Assembly (NCBI GenBank): GCA_030267965.1
Contig: BRYA01000534.1
Span: 1-64,000, forward strand
DNA length: 64,000 nt
Direction of reading: 5' to 3'
From: Triparma columacea
Taxonomy: Eukaryota; Sar; Bolidophyceae; Parmales; Triparmaceae
Every line of letters starts with the position of its first letter. The stretch's first letter is position 1. Below are positions 11,619 to 23,854 of the stretch, piece by piece. Below the pieces are notes generated by a model. That model had not been told where the DNA came from. It ran no database searches and was given only the letters and a program-made list of their open reading frames with translations. Position numbers and translations under genes: made by a program.

Positions 11619-14600
11619 ATGTTGAACTCCACCGTTGCACCCACGCTGTTCCTGCTCTTTTTCCTCACCATTAACAACGCTAACGCGTTGATAAATCCAC
11701 AAGTAAGAATGTTGACATATGAGTGACAGATTAAGATACTAAATTGAGACAAATCGGCAGTTTAAGACGAATTATGGAGGAATTTAATAAATATACAGCT
11801 CAAGAGATTAAACCCATGATAATATGAGTCCCAATCCCCTTCAATGAGCGACATAAGAACCCCTATCCCCTTCTACTTACCCCTCCCCCCCCTCCCCCCC
11901 CCCAAAGTACTGTCTAGTATACCTAAAGCAGACCTTCAACACCACAGGTATGTCCAACGACTTCACCATGTGCGAGGCCATAGACTACCTCTACGAGGGT
12001 CCCGTAGGTTGCGCCAAGATAAGGAAGCACAAGGCGGACGACGACTGGGACCCCTTCGATTACCTTGACCACGAGGAGGGTGGGGGAGTTACTAAGTGGG
12101 GGGAGGGGGGGGAGGTATTAGAGAGCAAGAAGGACGATTTGATTGAATGCTGCGACGAGGTTATGATCTACTACAAGAACCACTGCGACGAGAACAAGGA
12201 CCAGGAGGTGAGATAGAGGGCCTTCATATTTACCCTCTTTTCTTTCCCCTTTTTTCTTTCCACTCTTATTATTTTTACTCGTCAACTCCCCCAACCTCAC
12301 CCTCTCCCCCCCCCCCCTCCCCTAGCTCTCTGATCAGCGTTTAGCCGTATTCTGCATCTGTCTAATCCTCTGTCTCCTCACCAAGCACCTCCTCCACCAC
12401 TTCCACATAACCTTCCTCCCCCCCGCCGCCGCTTACATTCTCGTCGGTATGTTCGGTGGTGGTCTCCTATCCCTCGCCCCCCATCTCCGCATACAGTTCA
12501 GCGAGAAGCTGTTCCTTAGGATACTACTACCACCGATATGCTTCGAGGGTGCGCTATCTATAGACAAACCTGCATTCCGTACATACGTTGGACCTATCCT
12601 ATCCCTCGCTATAATCGGTACCGTCATATCCTCAGTAATAACAGCTTGTATTATGAAGGCTGGGGGGGAGGCTTTAAGATGCGAGCAGGCGGTTGATGAT
12701 GATGTGGTTGACGACCCGTGCGAATTCCCAGATGGGATGCCGTGGACGGAGAGCATGGCTTTCGGGGCACTTATATCTAGGTGAGGTTTGGAAAAGGGGG
12801 GGGGGGAAGGGGGGAGGGGGGAGATAGTAGAGGAGATAGGAAGGCACATAAGAACACACGAAATATACAATAACACATACACATACACACCGAACACACT
12901 CACACCGAACACACTCACACACTCACACACACATACATACCTCCCCCCCCCCTCCCCCCCCCCCACCCACCCACCCGACCTTTAGTATTGATCCCGTCGC
13001 TGTCCTGGCCGTCCTAAACGATCTGGGTGTATCCTCAACAGCCCCCCTATACATAATAATATTCGGCGAGTCCCTCCTAAACGACGGCGTCTCCATAGTC
13101 CTCTTCGACACCGTTCAAGACTTCTTCGTCGACGACGCTAAAGTAGGGGCGGACGATGTCGCCAAAGCTGTATTGACGTTCCTGGTAGTATTCCTGGGAA
13201 GCACGGCGGTGGGATTCATAGTGGGGTTAGCTTGTAACCTCGTATTTAGATGGACTGACGGTAAAATGAGGTGAGGAAACACTCCACTTCAAAAAGTTAC
13301 CTCCTATCGCGTATACATGCTCCCCTAACGTTTTGTTAACAACTAAACCTCCCTCCCCCCCACACCCCAAATTCCCCAAAATCCCCCTCAACAAAAGTCC
13401 CCACGGTGAAGTCCTAATGTTCCTCTCCTTCGCTCTCCTCTCCTACTACCTCTGCGACGGTCTCTCAATGTCAGGTATAGTCGGCATAGTCATAACCGGT
13501 ATAATGCTCGACATCTACGCCTCCCGTCACCTCTCAACTCAAGGTGGTGTAAAAGTTAAATTCGTGGTAGAAACTATTAGCAACCTTATGGAAACCATGC
13601 TGTTCGCATACCTCGGACTGTTCCTGTATGTTAGCCCTTATAGGTGGGAGTGGGAGCTTATAGCTGTAGCTGTTACTGGGATGCTTGTAAGCAGGGCTGT
13701 CATGGTTGCGGTTGTATGTAAAGTCGTCAACAACCTCGATTGCTGTAGGTGCGGTTGGAGGTTGAAGAGGAACAGGATGATGACACGTAGTACAAGCGAT
13801 GTTTCGTTCGAAGGGAGGGGAGACCTTATGGGAGGAGGAGGGGGGAGGGAAGATGAAGCTGACGGAGCGGCGGGGGGGGGGAGGGAAAGCATGGGAGGGA
13901 GGGAAAGCATGGGAGTTCAGGAAAGCAGCCTTTATGACGCGGGCAAAAATAAAAACAAGGAAGGGAGACCTACGCTTGTCAGCAACAGGAACCAGGTGAG
14001 AAAAGGGTTTTCGGTGTGAGGGATTGGGGTGTGGTAACCTTTCACCTTCAACCAGCGTGTAACACCCCTCTAACGTTTCCCCCATATACTTCCTCCCTCC
14101 TTCCCCCCCCTTAAATTAGTTCGTGCTATGGTTCGCAGGTCTAAGAGGCGCCATGTCCTTCGCCCTCGTTGAGAACATCCCCGTCTACAACCACGTCTAC
14201 TCCACCGGTTCACGTTACAAACCCGAGCTTAGGGCATGCGTTACCGTTTGTATATGCGTGAGCGTGTTCCTGTTTGGGGGAATGACTAATGGACTACTTA
14301 CGAAAATGGGATTCAGGAAGGAAGAGGAGGGGGGGGAGGGAGATGTTAAACTTAGCGACGTACTAGAGGGGGGGGGGGGAAGGAGAAGGTAAGAAACCAA
14401 CAGGGGAGGGGGGGAGGGGGGGAGAGAGAGATTAGAGGATCTATATGGGATGGGGACGGAAGGGATTATCCTACGAACGCTAACACCAAAACCTCAAAAC
14501 TCTTTGACAGGAGGTACAAGATCGACTCGTCGGAGGGCGACCGCCTTGGGCGTCAGGGCCGAAGCGTTAGCTACGAGCGCCTGAAGGGGAGCGACCTAAC

Positions 14601-14766
14601 CATGATGTCAGGCCAGGGGGACGCGGAGGTTAGCCTGCTTAGTGCTGATGGACTCATCTGCGATGACGGGATACTGGGGGAGGGGGAAGGGAAAGGGAAG
14701 GTGGGAGTAGACGTTGTTGAGGACTATGTGGGAAAAGCGGGAATTGAGGGGAAGGCCGAAATCTAA
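11619..14766 (+). CDS. NHE-type Na+/H+ exchanger (CPA1 family)
   Basis: Seven exons join in phase: 11619-11702, 11932-12207, 12326-12780, 12986-13270, 13398-13995, 14120-14388 and 14511-14766, giving 740 residues. A signal peptide (MLNSTVAPTLFLLFFLT) leads to a lumenal stretch, then about a dozen membrane helices. Family hallmarks are PPICFEGAL, SIDPVAVLAV, LYIIIFGESLLNDGVSIVLF (with the conserved ND pair near the transport site) and WFAGLRGAMSFAL. NHE proteins exchange Na+ for H+ across the plasma membrane or endomembranes, setting pH and Na+ balance. The signal peptide and hydrophilic C-terminal tail resemble plant and animal NHE5-8 or plasma-membrane types; which compartment is unclear. 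The acceptor at 11931 is chosen because it keeps frame; the CACAG at 11947 does not. Confidence 0.92.
12853..12945. repeat. AC-rich microsatellite in exchanger intron 3
   Basis: ACACAT, ACACACTC and CCGAACACACTC units alternate inside the intron at 12781-12985, followed by poly-C and CCCA runs. No coding potential. Confidence 0.7.
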
Positions 14767-14845
14767 AGGGGGGGGGAATATTAATTGTTTTGTTCTAAAA
14801 CTAGACTCTGTGGTGGGGAATTACATTGAATTAACCAGCCTAACT

Positions 14846-15544
14846 TCACCGGCCCGCCTGTTCGAACGCTGCCTCCCTCTGCATGACCTCCTTCTTAAAC
14901 TTGACCAGAAAGACGGTCTTCTCCTCCACAAAGTGCGCAGTAACCTCGCACGGGAAGTTCGCCCCCTCCAGAACCCCCCTTATAATCCCCGCGATGTACG
15001 CGGCGACGTTCACTGCGCCCATGTCGCGGGGGACAGAGACGAAGGTGTTGGTGATGGGATCCTTCTCGTGGATCATGTACTCGTTTTCACCCTCGACGGA
15101 CTTCTCGAGGCTGTCGGCGTTCTTGCCGAAGAGGGACTTCCACATTGTGGTGGCGAGGAACTGCAGGATACCGAGGACACGGATCTTGGTTGGGGGGGGG
15201 GGTTGGGGAGGGTAAGTAAGTAAGTAAATAGTACGCTTTGTGACCTTCCATCCCCTCACTTCGCCCTTCTCCACCCCTCACTTCGCCCATCCACTCCTCA
15301 CCTCCCTCTTTGGACTCTTCCCATTCTCCCTATGTGAGTAAAGCTCCAATATCCTAATCCCCACATCTACCCCCGAGTTGTTGAGGTTCATCTCCAGGTC
15401 GGCTATACTCTCCACCCTGCTCTGGTGGTACTGCACGAGCTCCGAGTAGAGGAGACAGAAGGCGGATAGTGATACTTCACCTTTTCCCTTTCCTATTGGG
15501 CGGTCGAGGGGGTGCTTTTGGGTTGTTCCTGAGGTGTGAAGCAT
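14846..15544 (-). CDS. TRAPPC5: TRAPP complex subunit 5 (Trs31)
   Basis: Exons 15544-15302 and 15184-14846 join in phase to give 193 residues, near the usual 188. Motifs typical of TRAPPC5 are DRPIGKGKGEVSLSAF near the N-terminus, VGIRILEL and WKSLFGK, then FVSVP, NVAAYIAGIIRGVL and FPCEVTAHFVEEKT. The protein is a small subunit of the TRAPP core, which acts as the Rab1/Ypt1 exchange factor and tethers COPII vesicles at the Golgi. It is soluble and cytosolic. It converges with the Na+/H+ exchanger, with 79 bp between the stop codons. Confidence 0.95.
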
Positions 15545-16544
15545 TGTATACTTTGATAATTGGTGTGTATTGACGGGGTAGTATAGTAAATGTAAAGGAT
15601 AGGGTTGGTGACGGAGGTAAAGATTGAGGTTTGGGGGTGAAAATGGAGTGAAAATGGGAAATCAAAGTAGGTCCTCTCGCAGCTTTCCTCTTTTGTTGAT
15701 ATTTTCACTCTTTTGACGGCTAAATCGCAATATTATTGCACTGAGGTGATGAATGGCTTTTGAAATTAGTTTAATGGAAAGATTAGTGAGAAATGAGTCT
15801 TATCAGATGTTTTATTGAGGGTTTATGAGCTGCTCCTCATTTCTTCGATTCCCCAATTTATTTTCCAATTTCCCACACTTTCACTCCACAAACGTTTGTG
15901 AGGTAAGAAAACCTGAATAAACATCACCTCGGTCGCTAAAAAAGAGGAATTGAATAGAAAGTTGAAAGAGTCAACGGCCTACGCCACCCACATCCATCTC
16001 CTCCACCTTGCCATTGTGGTTTATGACCGACATGAGTCCCGCGATTTTCCGGTGAAACCTATTTTTACCCTCTCTGGTGTACCCCTCGCCCAATGATGTC
16101 CTCTCTTCCTACATTATCCCCTTTATCCCTCCCTTCCTTCCCCCGCTTTACCCCTTTAAACCCTCCTTACTGTCTCTCACACACTCCTTTCCAATCCTTT
16201 CCCCGCCATCCCACACACATCCCACACACAGGACTTGTCCTGTAACGCATGCAACTTCATAAAAGCACATTTCATGAAGAGATAGCACGTCTTGATAGCA
16301 CTACGACAACAAACGACAACATAGCAAAAGAATCACCAGCAGAATCACCAACAGAATCACCAAAACATTCATCAAGAACACGATAGGTGAGATTCTTCCA
16401 TTGGAGTGACATTCCTCCCGTCGTGGTGACATTCCTCAATATGTCCCATATGCCCACGCATACCCGAGCCCGCACGCAAACTCGCGTACTCAGCAGATAG
16501 CTCTTAAATCTTACTAACCCCCCTTTCCCTCACCCCACAGCAAT
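15545..16544. other. Intergenic, TRAPPC5 promoter and eIF5 leader, possible small exons
   Basis: The TRAPPC5 promoter and the eIF5 5' leader lie here. A pyrimidine tract with CACAG directly before the eIF5 ATG (16540) suggests a 5'UTR intron ending there. Two unassigned stretches look exon-like: + strand 16232-16285 encodes a short Cys-x2-Cys end (SCNACNFIKAHF then stop), and 15978-16080 is open on both strands. Neither is connected well enough to call a gene. Confidence 0.35.
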
Positions 16545-17825
16545 ATGTCTCGTGTTATAAACATCAGCGGCCTCACCCCCGTCGACGACCCTGAGTACAG
16601 GTACAAGATGCCAACCGTGGTCGGAAAGGTCGAGGGTCGCGGCAACGGCATCAAGACCGTGATCGTGAACGTCCCTGAGGTCGCCCTTTCCCTCCATCGC
16701 GACCCCGGCGAAGTTAATAAGTACTTCGGCTGCGAGCTTGGAGCCCAGACCACTTGGAACGCAGACACGGAGCGTGCCGTCGTCAACGGAGCCCACACCG
16801 ACCAGGTCCTCCAGCAGCTCGTTCACAAATACATCGAGCAGTTCGTCCTCTGCCCCTCCTGCCGCCTCCCCGAGACAGAGTACAAGATCAAGTCCGAGCT
16901 CATCAGCCACAAGTGCGCGGCTTGCGGGGCGAAGGAGATGGTGGACATGACGCACAAGCTCACGACGTACATCCTGGCTCAGCACAAGAGGGCGAAGAAG
17001 GAGGCGGGGAAGAAGGACAAGAAGAAGGAGAAGGGGGAGAAGAAGGAAAAGAAAGAGAAGAAGGAGAAGAAAGAGAAGAAGGAGAAGAAGGAAAAGAAAG
17101 AGAAGAAATCGAAGAAGGACAAGAAGGACAAGAGCTCCTCTGGATCTGAGGATGGCTCCGACGACGCCCCTAAGGCCGCACCCACCAACCCCAAGGAAGC
17201 TGCCAACCACCTCGAGAACTCCATCTTCGGCGCCAGCACCACCGGCGTGACTCTCCCAGGCTCCGACAGTGACTCTGACGCCGACGTAATCTCCGGCATT
17301 GAGAACGTCTCCATGACCGACAACGCTGCCTTCGACGCGGCCGTCAACGCCACCAAGAAGTACATTGCAGAGAACCCCTCCGCCTCCGTCGCAGACACCG
17401 TCGAGGTAGTCAAGAACCAGCAGATGGCCTCCGCCCTGAAGTCCTACGAACGGGTCCAGATCTACATGCACGCCGTGATCACCCCCGACTTCTTCAAGTC
17501 CGGCGACGTCAAGAACAACAAGGCCAAGCTCGACAAGCTCATCGGTGATAACCAGATCATAATGCGCCACGCCATCGCCGGGGCCGAGCTAATGTTCTCC
17601 GGTACCCCCAAGGTTTTCCCGGTCCTCCTTAAGACCCTATACGACGAGGACATCATCGACGAGGACAGCATCCTACTATGGGCGGGAGCGGAAGGGGGGG
17701 AGGATGACGAGTACCTTGTTATTAAGGATGAAGGGAAAAGGAAAGCACTAAGGGATGCGGCGAAACCACTTGTGGAATGGCTCGAGGAGGCTAGCGAAGA
17801 CGATGAGAGCGATGACGAGGAGTAG
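16545..17825 (+). CDS. EIF5: Translation initiation factor eIF5
   Basis: An intronless coding region for 426 residues. The N-terminal eIF5/eIF2beta-like domain has the GTPase-activating signature (YRYKMP, KVEGRGNGIKTVIVN, KYFGCELGAQT) and the C4 zinc ribbon (CPSCRLPE...HKCAACGAKE). eIF5 stimulates GTP hydrolysis by eIF2 in the 43S/48S complex and inhibits GDP release. A linker of about 45 residues, almost entirely Lys and Glu, follows near residues 145-195. The C-terminal W2 (HEAT-like) domain that binds eIF2beta and eIF3c covers about residues 250-410 and ends in an acidic tail. Codon use is strongly biased to C- and G-ending codons, as expected for an abundantly expressed gene. Confidence 0.95.
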   Translation: MSRVINISGLTPVDDPEYRYKMPTVVGKVEGRGNGIKTVIVNVPEVALSLHRDPGEVNKYFGCELGAQTTWNADTERAVVNGAHTDQVLQQLVHKYIEQFVLCPSCRLPETEYKIKSELISHKCAACGAKEMVDMTHKLTTYILAQHKRAKKEAGKKDKKKEKGEKKEKKEKKEKKEKKEKKEKKEKKSKKDKKDKSSSGSEDGSDDAPKAAPTNPKEAANHLENSIFGASTTGVTLPGSDSDSDADVISGIENVSMTDNAAFDAAVNATKKYIAENPSASVADTVEVVKNQQMASALKSYERVQIYMHAVITPDFFKSGDVKNNKAKLDKLIGDNQIIMRHAIAGAELMFSGTPKVFPVLLKTLYDEDIIDEDSILLWAGAEGGEDDEYLVIKDEGKRKALRDAAKPLVEWLEEASEDDESDDEE

Positions 17826-17960
17826 GTTTTAAGATGGAAGGCTTTGGGGGGGAGGAATGGGGGGTTCAAGTTAGGAGGTTTTTGAAAAGGAATATTGAGG
17901 CTTTTCGTTACGTATGACACTATTTACTATACACATCACACACGTCACACACATCACACA

Positions 17961-20786
17961 TTATTCCCCTCCAGAACTATCGAACACCGTTTCGAAAGCT
18001 GACTCAGAGGGAGTTGGGGAAGCCGTCGGTGGAGGAGTAGCTGGACTGCCAGAAGGAGACTTACAAGTATTTCCGCCATCTACGTACTCGCCGGAGCCAG
18101 AGTTGTAACCTTCAGGGCAAGCAATGCATTCTCCGTTAGCAGGGGGTACCAGAGTAGTGTTTGGTTGGGCAGAGCCAACGAACATATCATCAAAATTGAA
18201 GACGTTGCAAACGTTCCAGCCGGTGACGTCCTTGGTGAAGTCCCGCGCCTCGTAGAACATTCTTTTCATGTTGGTTACACGGCAGACATCCCAACTCCCA
18301 ATATCCTGGTTGAAGACTTCTGCCACATAGAACATAAACGCCATGTTAGTGACACTCGAGACATCCCAACTCCCAATGTCCTTGTCGAAGGCCAACGCGT
18401 AATTGAACATACTGTTCATGTTGGTTACACTCGAGACGTCCCACCCCCCAAGATCCTCGTTGAAGTCCTCCGTCTCAGAGAACATAAGGCCCATGTTAGT
18501 GACACGGGAGACATTCCAACTCCCAATATTCTGGTTGAAGGAATATGCGGACAGGAACATAAGGCCCATGTTAGTGACACTGGATACATTCCAACTCCCA
18601 ATATCCTGGTTGAAGACTTCTGCCTTACGGAACATAGCAAACATGTTGGTGACACTCGAGACGTCCCACCCCCCAAGGGTCTGGTTGAAGGCAAAAGCGA
18701 AATAGAACATAGCTTCCATGTTAATGACACTGGATACATTCCAACTCCCAATATCCTGGTTGAAGTCATACGCAAAACTGAACATATTTCGCATGTTGGT
18801 GACAGTGGAAACATCCCAACTCCCAATATTCTGGTTGAAGGCATGCGGATCACGGATACTACCCGAGAACATATTTCCCATGTTAGTGACACTGGAGACA
18901 TCCCAACTCCCAATATCCTGGTTGAAGACAGCTGCGCGACTGCGTTTAGTTCAAGGCCGAGTGGAGATGCGCGAGATGAGATTTGCGTGTGCGTGTGTGA
19001 ATGTTAGAATGACAAGCGAGTATATTTCTTAAAATAGAATGCAGCAAAGATAACACGCAACCCACGAAGACCTCATCTATCTCCAAAGCATCTCTGAATA
19101 CTCACTAGAACATATCAGACATGTCAGTGACACTCGAGACATTCCAACTCCCAATATCCTGGTTGAAGTTTTTCGCGATATAGAACATACCACCCATGTT
19201 GATGACACTCGAGACATCCCACCGCTCGATATCTTGGTTGAAGGCATCCGCCCTATCGAACATATCACCCATGGTGGTAACACTTGAGACATTCCAACTC
19301 CCAATATCCTGGTTGAAGTTAATCGCTTTATAGAACATACCACCCATGTTGGTCACACTCGAGACGTCCCACCCCCCAAGGGTCTGGTTGAAGGCAAAAG
19401 CGAAAAAGAACATCTTCTTCATGCTAGTGACAATGGATACATTCCAACGCCCAATATCCTGGTTGAAGTACTCGGCTCGAGAGAACATATTTTCCATGTT
19501 GGTGACAGTGGAAACATCCCAACTCCCAATATCCTGGTTGAAGGCCAGCGGATTAAAGAAACTCCCCGAGAACATGTTTCCCATGTTAGTGATACTGGAA
19601 ACATCCCAACTCCCAATATCCTGGTTGAAGGTATCCGCCTCACGGAACATAGCAGCCATGTTAGTGACATTGGAGACATCCCAATTCCCAATATTCTGGT
19701 TAAAGACACTTGCGCCACTGCGTTGAATGCAAGGCCGAGTAGAGATGTGCGAGATGAGATTTGCGTGTGCGTGTGTGAATGTTAGAATGAGATGCAGTGT
19801 ATTACTCAATACACAATGCAGCAAAGATAGCACGCAAACCACGAAGACCTCATCTCCAAAGCATCTCTCAATACTCACTTGAACATATACTTCATGTTAG
19901 TGACACTCGAGACGTCCCATCCGCTGATGTCCTCGTTGAAAGCATTTTTGAAGTCGAACGCTCTCGACATGTCAGTGACATTCTTCGTGCACCTGCTCAG
20001 CCGTCGATTTGATTTGGGAACGCAGGAGAGGAGAATATAAGGGTTAGTTGTTACTGGGGCCCGCGTGTTCATCCTCCCGTGATGCTTCGTTTTCTCGTCC
20101 TTTTTTGTCCGCCTGCCCACCACATAGCCCCATCTGCATCCTCTCTACTCGCTTGTTCTTCCAACTACTTACCAGTCCTCGATGTGGCCGTATGTGCATG
20201 CCGCAAGGGTAGGATTAATAAACCAGGCATCAAGTGCAATTCTGAAGCCCTCATTGTCGAAGCAGGGTGTTGCCGCAGTACTGCACGTAGGACTAGCAGT
20301 AGGCGTGGGTGAAGGTGACATGGAAGCAGCACTGGGTGAAGGTGACGGCGTAGGACTAGCAGTAGTAGGACTAGCAGTAGGCGAAGGCGTAGGACTAGCA
20401 GTAGGCGATGCAGTTGGCGATGGCGTAGGACTAGCAGTAAGCGATGCAGTTGGCGAAGGCGTAGGACTAGCAGTAAGCGATGCAGTTGGCGATGGCGTAG
20501 GACTAGCAGTTGTGGGCGCAAGCGTAGGCCTGTTGCCCTTGTTGCCCTTGTTACCCTTGTTGCCCTTGTTGACCTTGTTGCCCTTGGTGCCCTTGGTGCC
20601 CTTTTTGCTCTTCTTGCCGTTAGCAAAGATAATGTTGACACTGTCGCCGATGTCATTACCGCCAAAGGCAAAGTCCTGTAGGCCTCTTGAAGGGGACCTC
20701 AGCGATTTGTCAGTCCCGTGGGTAGTGATGACGAGGAGTACCAATACTAGCAGCAAAGTAGCGAGCAAAGCGACTAGTGACTTCAT
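17961..20786 (-). CDS. Secreted DUF285 (BspA-like) repeat protein
   Basis: Four exons join in phase: 20786-20173, 19992-19879, 19717-19106 and 18939-17961, giving 772 residues. A signal peptide ([19 protein letters not shown]) is followed by Lys/Gly/Thr (KGTKGNK) and Pro/Thr/Ser repeats. A short lead-in (FRIALDAWF) precedes about 18 DUF285 units of 25 residues, built on [20 protein letters not shown]. A Cys-rich ending ([13 protein letters not shown]) and a Thr/Pro/Ser tail finish the protein. DUF285 repeats occur in bacterial surface proteins and are strongly expanded in marine protists. The fold is a leucine-rich-repeat-like solenoid suited to adhesion. Introns 19718-19878 and 18940-19105 are near-identical copies, so exon-intron units were duplicated together. 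No membrane anchor is seen. Confidence 0.85.
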
Positions 20787-21391
20787 CTTTTGTGGATATG
20801 AATATGATCAATAAAGGCGAGGGCGAAGGGAAAGGGCAATTTTGTGTGAGATATCGCACGCTATTAGGGCTGGATAAGTCTAAATTGTGTTTTGAAGGGT
20901 ATGTGTGCCTTATATACGTATATTTACAAACTTCTAAGGACTCAATCGACCAGAATTTTGAGTAGAAATCAATGGTGTTAAGAACGAGGCATAGAGGCCT
21001 ATTTTTCTTGAAATGAGATAGTAGCGGGGGAGAAAAAGGCAGTGGTCGATACAAGCAAGTGATTCCAAAGCGTTTGCAACTCCTTCAACGCTTACCTCTG
21101 TCTGATGAAATCTTTTATGAGTTGTATTCCGAATGCAGGAAGTGGAAATCAATCGAATGATCTTCTTTTTCCTCCTTTTTGCAATTTTATTTAATTTTGT
21201 ATTTAGTATTCGCTAGCCTGGTAATGATAAATGCCACTATATTCTTCCTTGAGAAAACGTCACAAAAGGTCCAAAGCAGTCAAATCAAAACAAGAAGAGA
21301 TTCCCTTGCAATATTTTCGCTTAAACCCTCCAATTCTCTCCCCCATTTCCCTTTCCACCCCCCCTCCCCCTTCCCCTCCCCTTTCTCCCTT
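20787..21391. other. Intergenic, DUF285 gene promoter and NAE1 3' side
   Basis: Upstream of the DUF285 gene and downstream of NAE1, both on the minus strand. It is moderately AT-rich, with C-runs near 21350-21410. No gene is supported. Confidence 0.5.
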
Positions 21392-23854
21392 TCACCCTTT
21401 AACAACCCCCGCAACCCCCGCAATCCCATTGAAGACATAAGTGTTATCAACGGGTGTATATATACCCGTAATAACCTTGACCCCTTCCTGTCCCGCTACC
21501 CCCCCCGTAACGCTTCCCACGCAGTGGTTCTCGCTACCCTCGTACCTTATGATCTCACCGAGCACCAAGGATAGATTAGAAGGGGAGAGGAGACCGCCCG
21601 AGGAGGAGCCGGGGGCTTCTAAGGAGAGCCCGTATCGAAGGAGTAGGGAAACCGCGATTTTCTCAAGCTCCCCTTTATCCCCTACCCCCGGCCACGTCCC
21701 CTTAACCCTATGGTATTCCTCCGCGCTCTTAATCCCCACCCACCAAAGTAGTGGTGTGTGTACGGGGGCGTCGGAGTGTGGGTCCCATACCAAACCTTGA
21801 ACCGCTTCTCTTTCCTCTTCCCCCGCTGGTTCCGTGACCTCAGAATGGTAGGACCTTGACTGTACGACTGTGAGGTTTGGTACGTTCTTCGCGAATGTGG
21901 ATATAGTAGGGAGCGGTATATACTCAACGGGTAACCCCAACTCCTTCAACCTATTCTCCACGATACCCGTGAACTCTTCGAGCTCCCTTTTACTCCTTTC
22001 GAAGTATATACCCTGCAGGTCAATGTAGCTCGTGGAGGATGCGGTCATGTCGGGGATAGACCCGTTCATTGGTGGACACCCATTGTGTGTCTTTGCGAAT
22101 TCTGAGAGCGCGCTCAACAGGATATCGAAGCTCCCGCTACCCTTCGTCAATTTCTGTACGCTGTCTCTACCCATGATGTCCTTTACGTGTTCGGGTATTT
22201 CCTGCACGTCACCGTAAGCTAGGTATGCCTCCCTCTTGGCTTCCTGGTAGTTAACCTCCATCCCAAAGTCCCTGCTTCCCTTCTCTACCATATCCCTGAA
22301 CTCCGCCTTCTCCTGGAAGGTTGTAGGGACGTTACCTGAGTGTGTGGACCTCCAGTTAGAGAGGGTTGACATTAGGATGGCAACGTAGGGGACGTGACCG
22401 TGCTCCTGTTGGTCCATTGTTGGGAGGGAGGATACTAGAGAGGAGACGTAAGAGGATAGGGCTGGGAAGGAGCTAGGGTCCTCAACTGGGGGTTGGGGTG
22501 GGGGGTGTTAAAGGGTGAGTATGAAAGGGTGTGTGTATAAAAGTCGTGTGCCTTTAAAAAGCCCCCTTAAATTCCCCGTCTTCTCTCGTTTGTTTCTACT
22601 TAAAACTCCCTTACATAAAACAGTCCACCCCTCCCTCCCCCCCCACCCCCTTCGCTCTCACCTGTTTCCCTAATCCTTAAATCCCATTTCTTCCCTTCCC
22701 CCCTAGGTTCAACGACGTTAAACTCCTCCCCCCCAGCTTGAATTCTCAACGTACCAATCATCCCGTAAGTCCTAACGAGTAATAGTGGTACACCTAACTC
22801 CCTCGCTACCTTAGATAACGCAAGAGAGGATTCAGGGTTCAAGTCTGAACCTACTAAAAGCGCCGTACCCCTAGCCCCTGATTGTGAGGGTAGGTTTGGT
22901 GGTGGGTATGGTATGTTAGGGTTCTCGGTTAAGAACACCTTGAGGCTTGTCGTGGATGTGGAGGCGGTGGGGACGGAGTTTGATATGAACTCGTGGAGAC
23001 TGCAGGAGGGGACGAGGTAGGAACCGGTTACGTCGGGGTTTAACTCCTGTAAAGTACTGCTTACTACGGAGGCAAGAGGTTGGGGGGGGGAGGTGGGGAG
23101 AGGGGGGGGGATGAAGAAATTTGAGGAGGGGATAAGGGGGGGAGAGGAGGAGGAGGAGGGGGGGGTGGAGGTTGGGCCACCCCAGATCTCCTTGTCTATG
23201 CAGGTGAAACCACCGATTCCAGGGAGGATAAGGTTCTTGAGGGTCTATGTGGGGGGAGTTGGAGGTGTGGGGGGAGGGTGTGGGTGGGGGGAGGTGTGGG
23301 GGGAGGGTGTGGGTGGGGGGAGGGTGTGGTTAGTTGATGTGAGATGTGATGTGATGTGATGCTGATGTCCATCTCCATCTCTCCATCTCTCCCTCCCCTA
23401 ATCCCTAAACCTCGCTCTCTAATTGTGTCTAATTGTGTCTCTCTCTCTCATTCTCTCTCTCATTCTCCATCATATTCTGTCTCTTACCTCGCATCCGACA
23501 GTCCCTTCACATCCTAATAATACAACGTGACTAAGTGCTAAAGATTCTTGTCCTGCTGCTCCCCATAGTCTTAGTTGTCTGTCATATTTGTTACTAGATG
23601 CCTGTTATGTGGTGTTTTGAGATGTGAAATGGGTTAAATGGTGTAAGATAGTGCAAAATATATCAAAATATCGTAATATAAAGTGATTATATGGACATAA
23701 AATGAATGTAGAAATTATTCCAAGCCCGGAGGGAAATGGACTAACATTTGGGGATTATATCACTTAATATACATCGAAAGCCATATAAAGTGATACACAC
23801 GCATATAGACACCACACACACACACATATACACACACACACAATTACTAACCAT
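21392..23854 (-). CDS. NAE1: NEDD8-activating enzyme E1 regulatory subunit
   Basis: Exons 23601-23488, 23235-22615 and 22480-21392 join in phase. The N-terminal KYDRQLRLWGAAGQE is the E1 adenylation-domain signature of APPBP1/NAE1. Later motifs are NLILPGIGGF, PLLLVRTYGMIG, KRELEEF and the closing GGVAGQEGVKVITG with DNTYVFNGI. With its partner UBA3 the protein activates NEDD8 for cullin neddylation; this subunit lacks the catalytic cysteine. No in-frame ATG exists in the KYDRQ exon. I place the start in a three-base exon (ATG at 23854-23852, then GTTAGT), which gives MASSNKYDRQ and 608 residues. That start is tentative. A Pro/Ser-rich insert lies after the first GGF. The acceptor at 22481 is also a best fit by phase. 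Confidence 0.85.

Noticed and set aside
16530..17570. Minus-strand open frame of 346 codons over eIF5
   Set aside because: Produced by strong codon bias of eIF5; the poly-Leu/Phe product mirrors the Lys/Glu linker.
18165..19007. Long + strand open frame over the DUF285 gene
   Set aside because: Antisense shadow of the repeated DUF285 units, which are clearly coding on the minus strand.
17961..20786. Recent bacterial transfer of the BspA-like gene
   Set aside because: The gene has four exons with native-type introns and eukaryotic signal and low-complexity parts, so it is an established nuclear family even if the repeat is ancient in bacteria.
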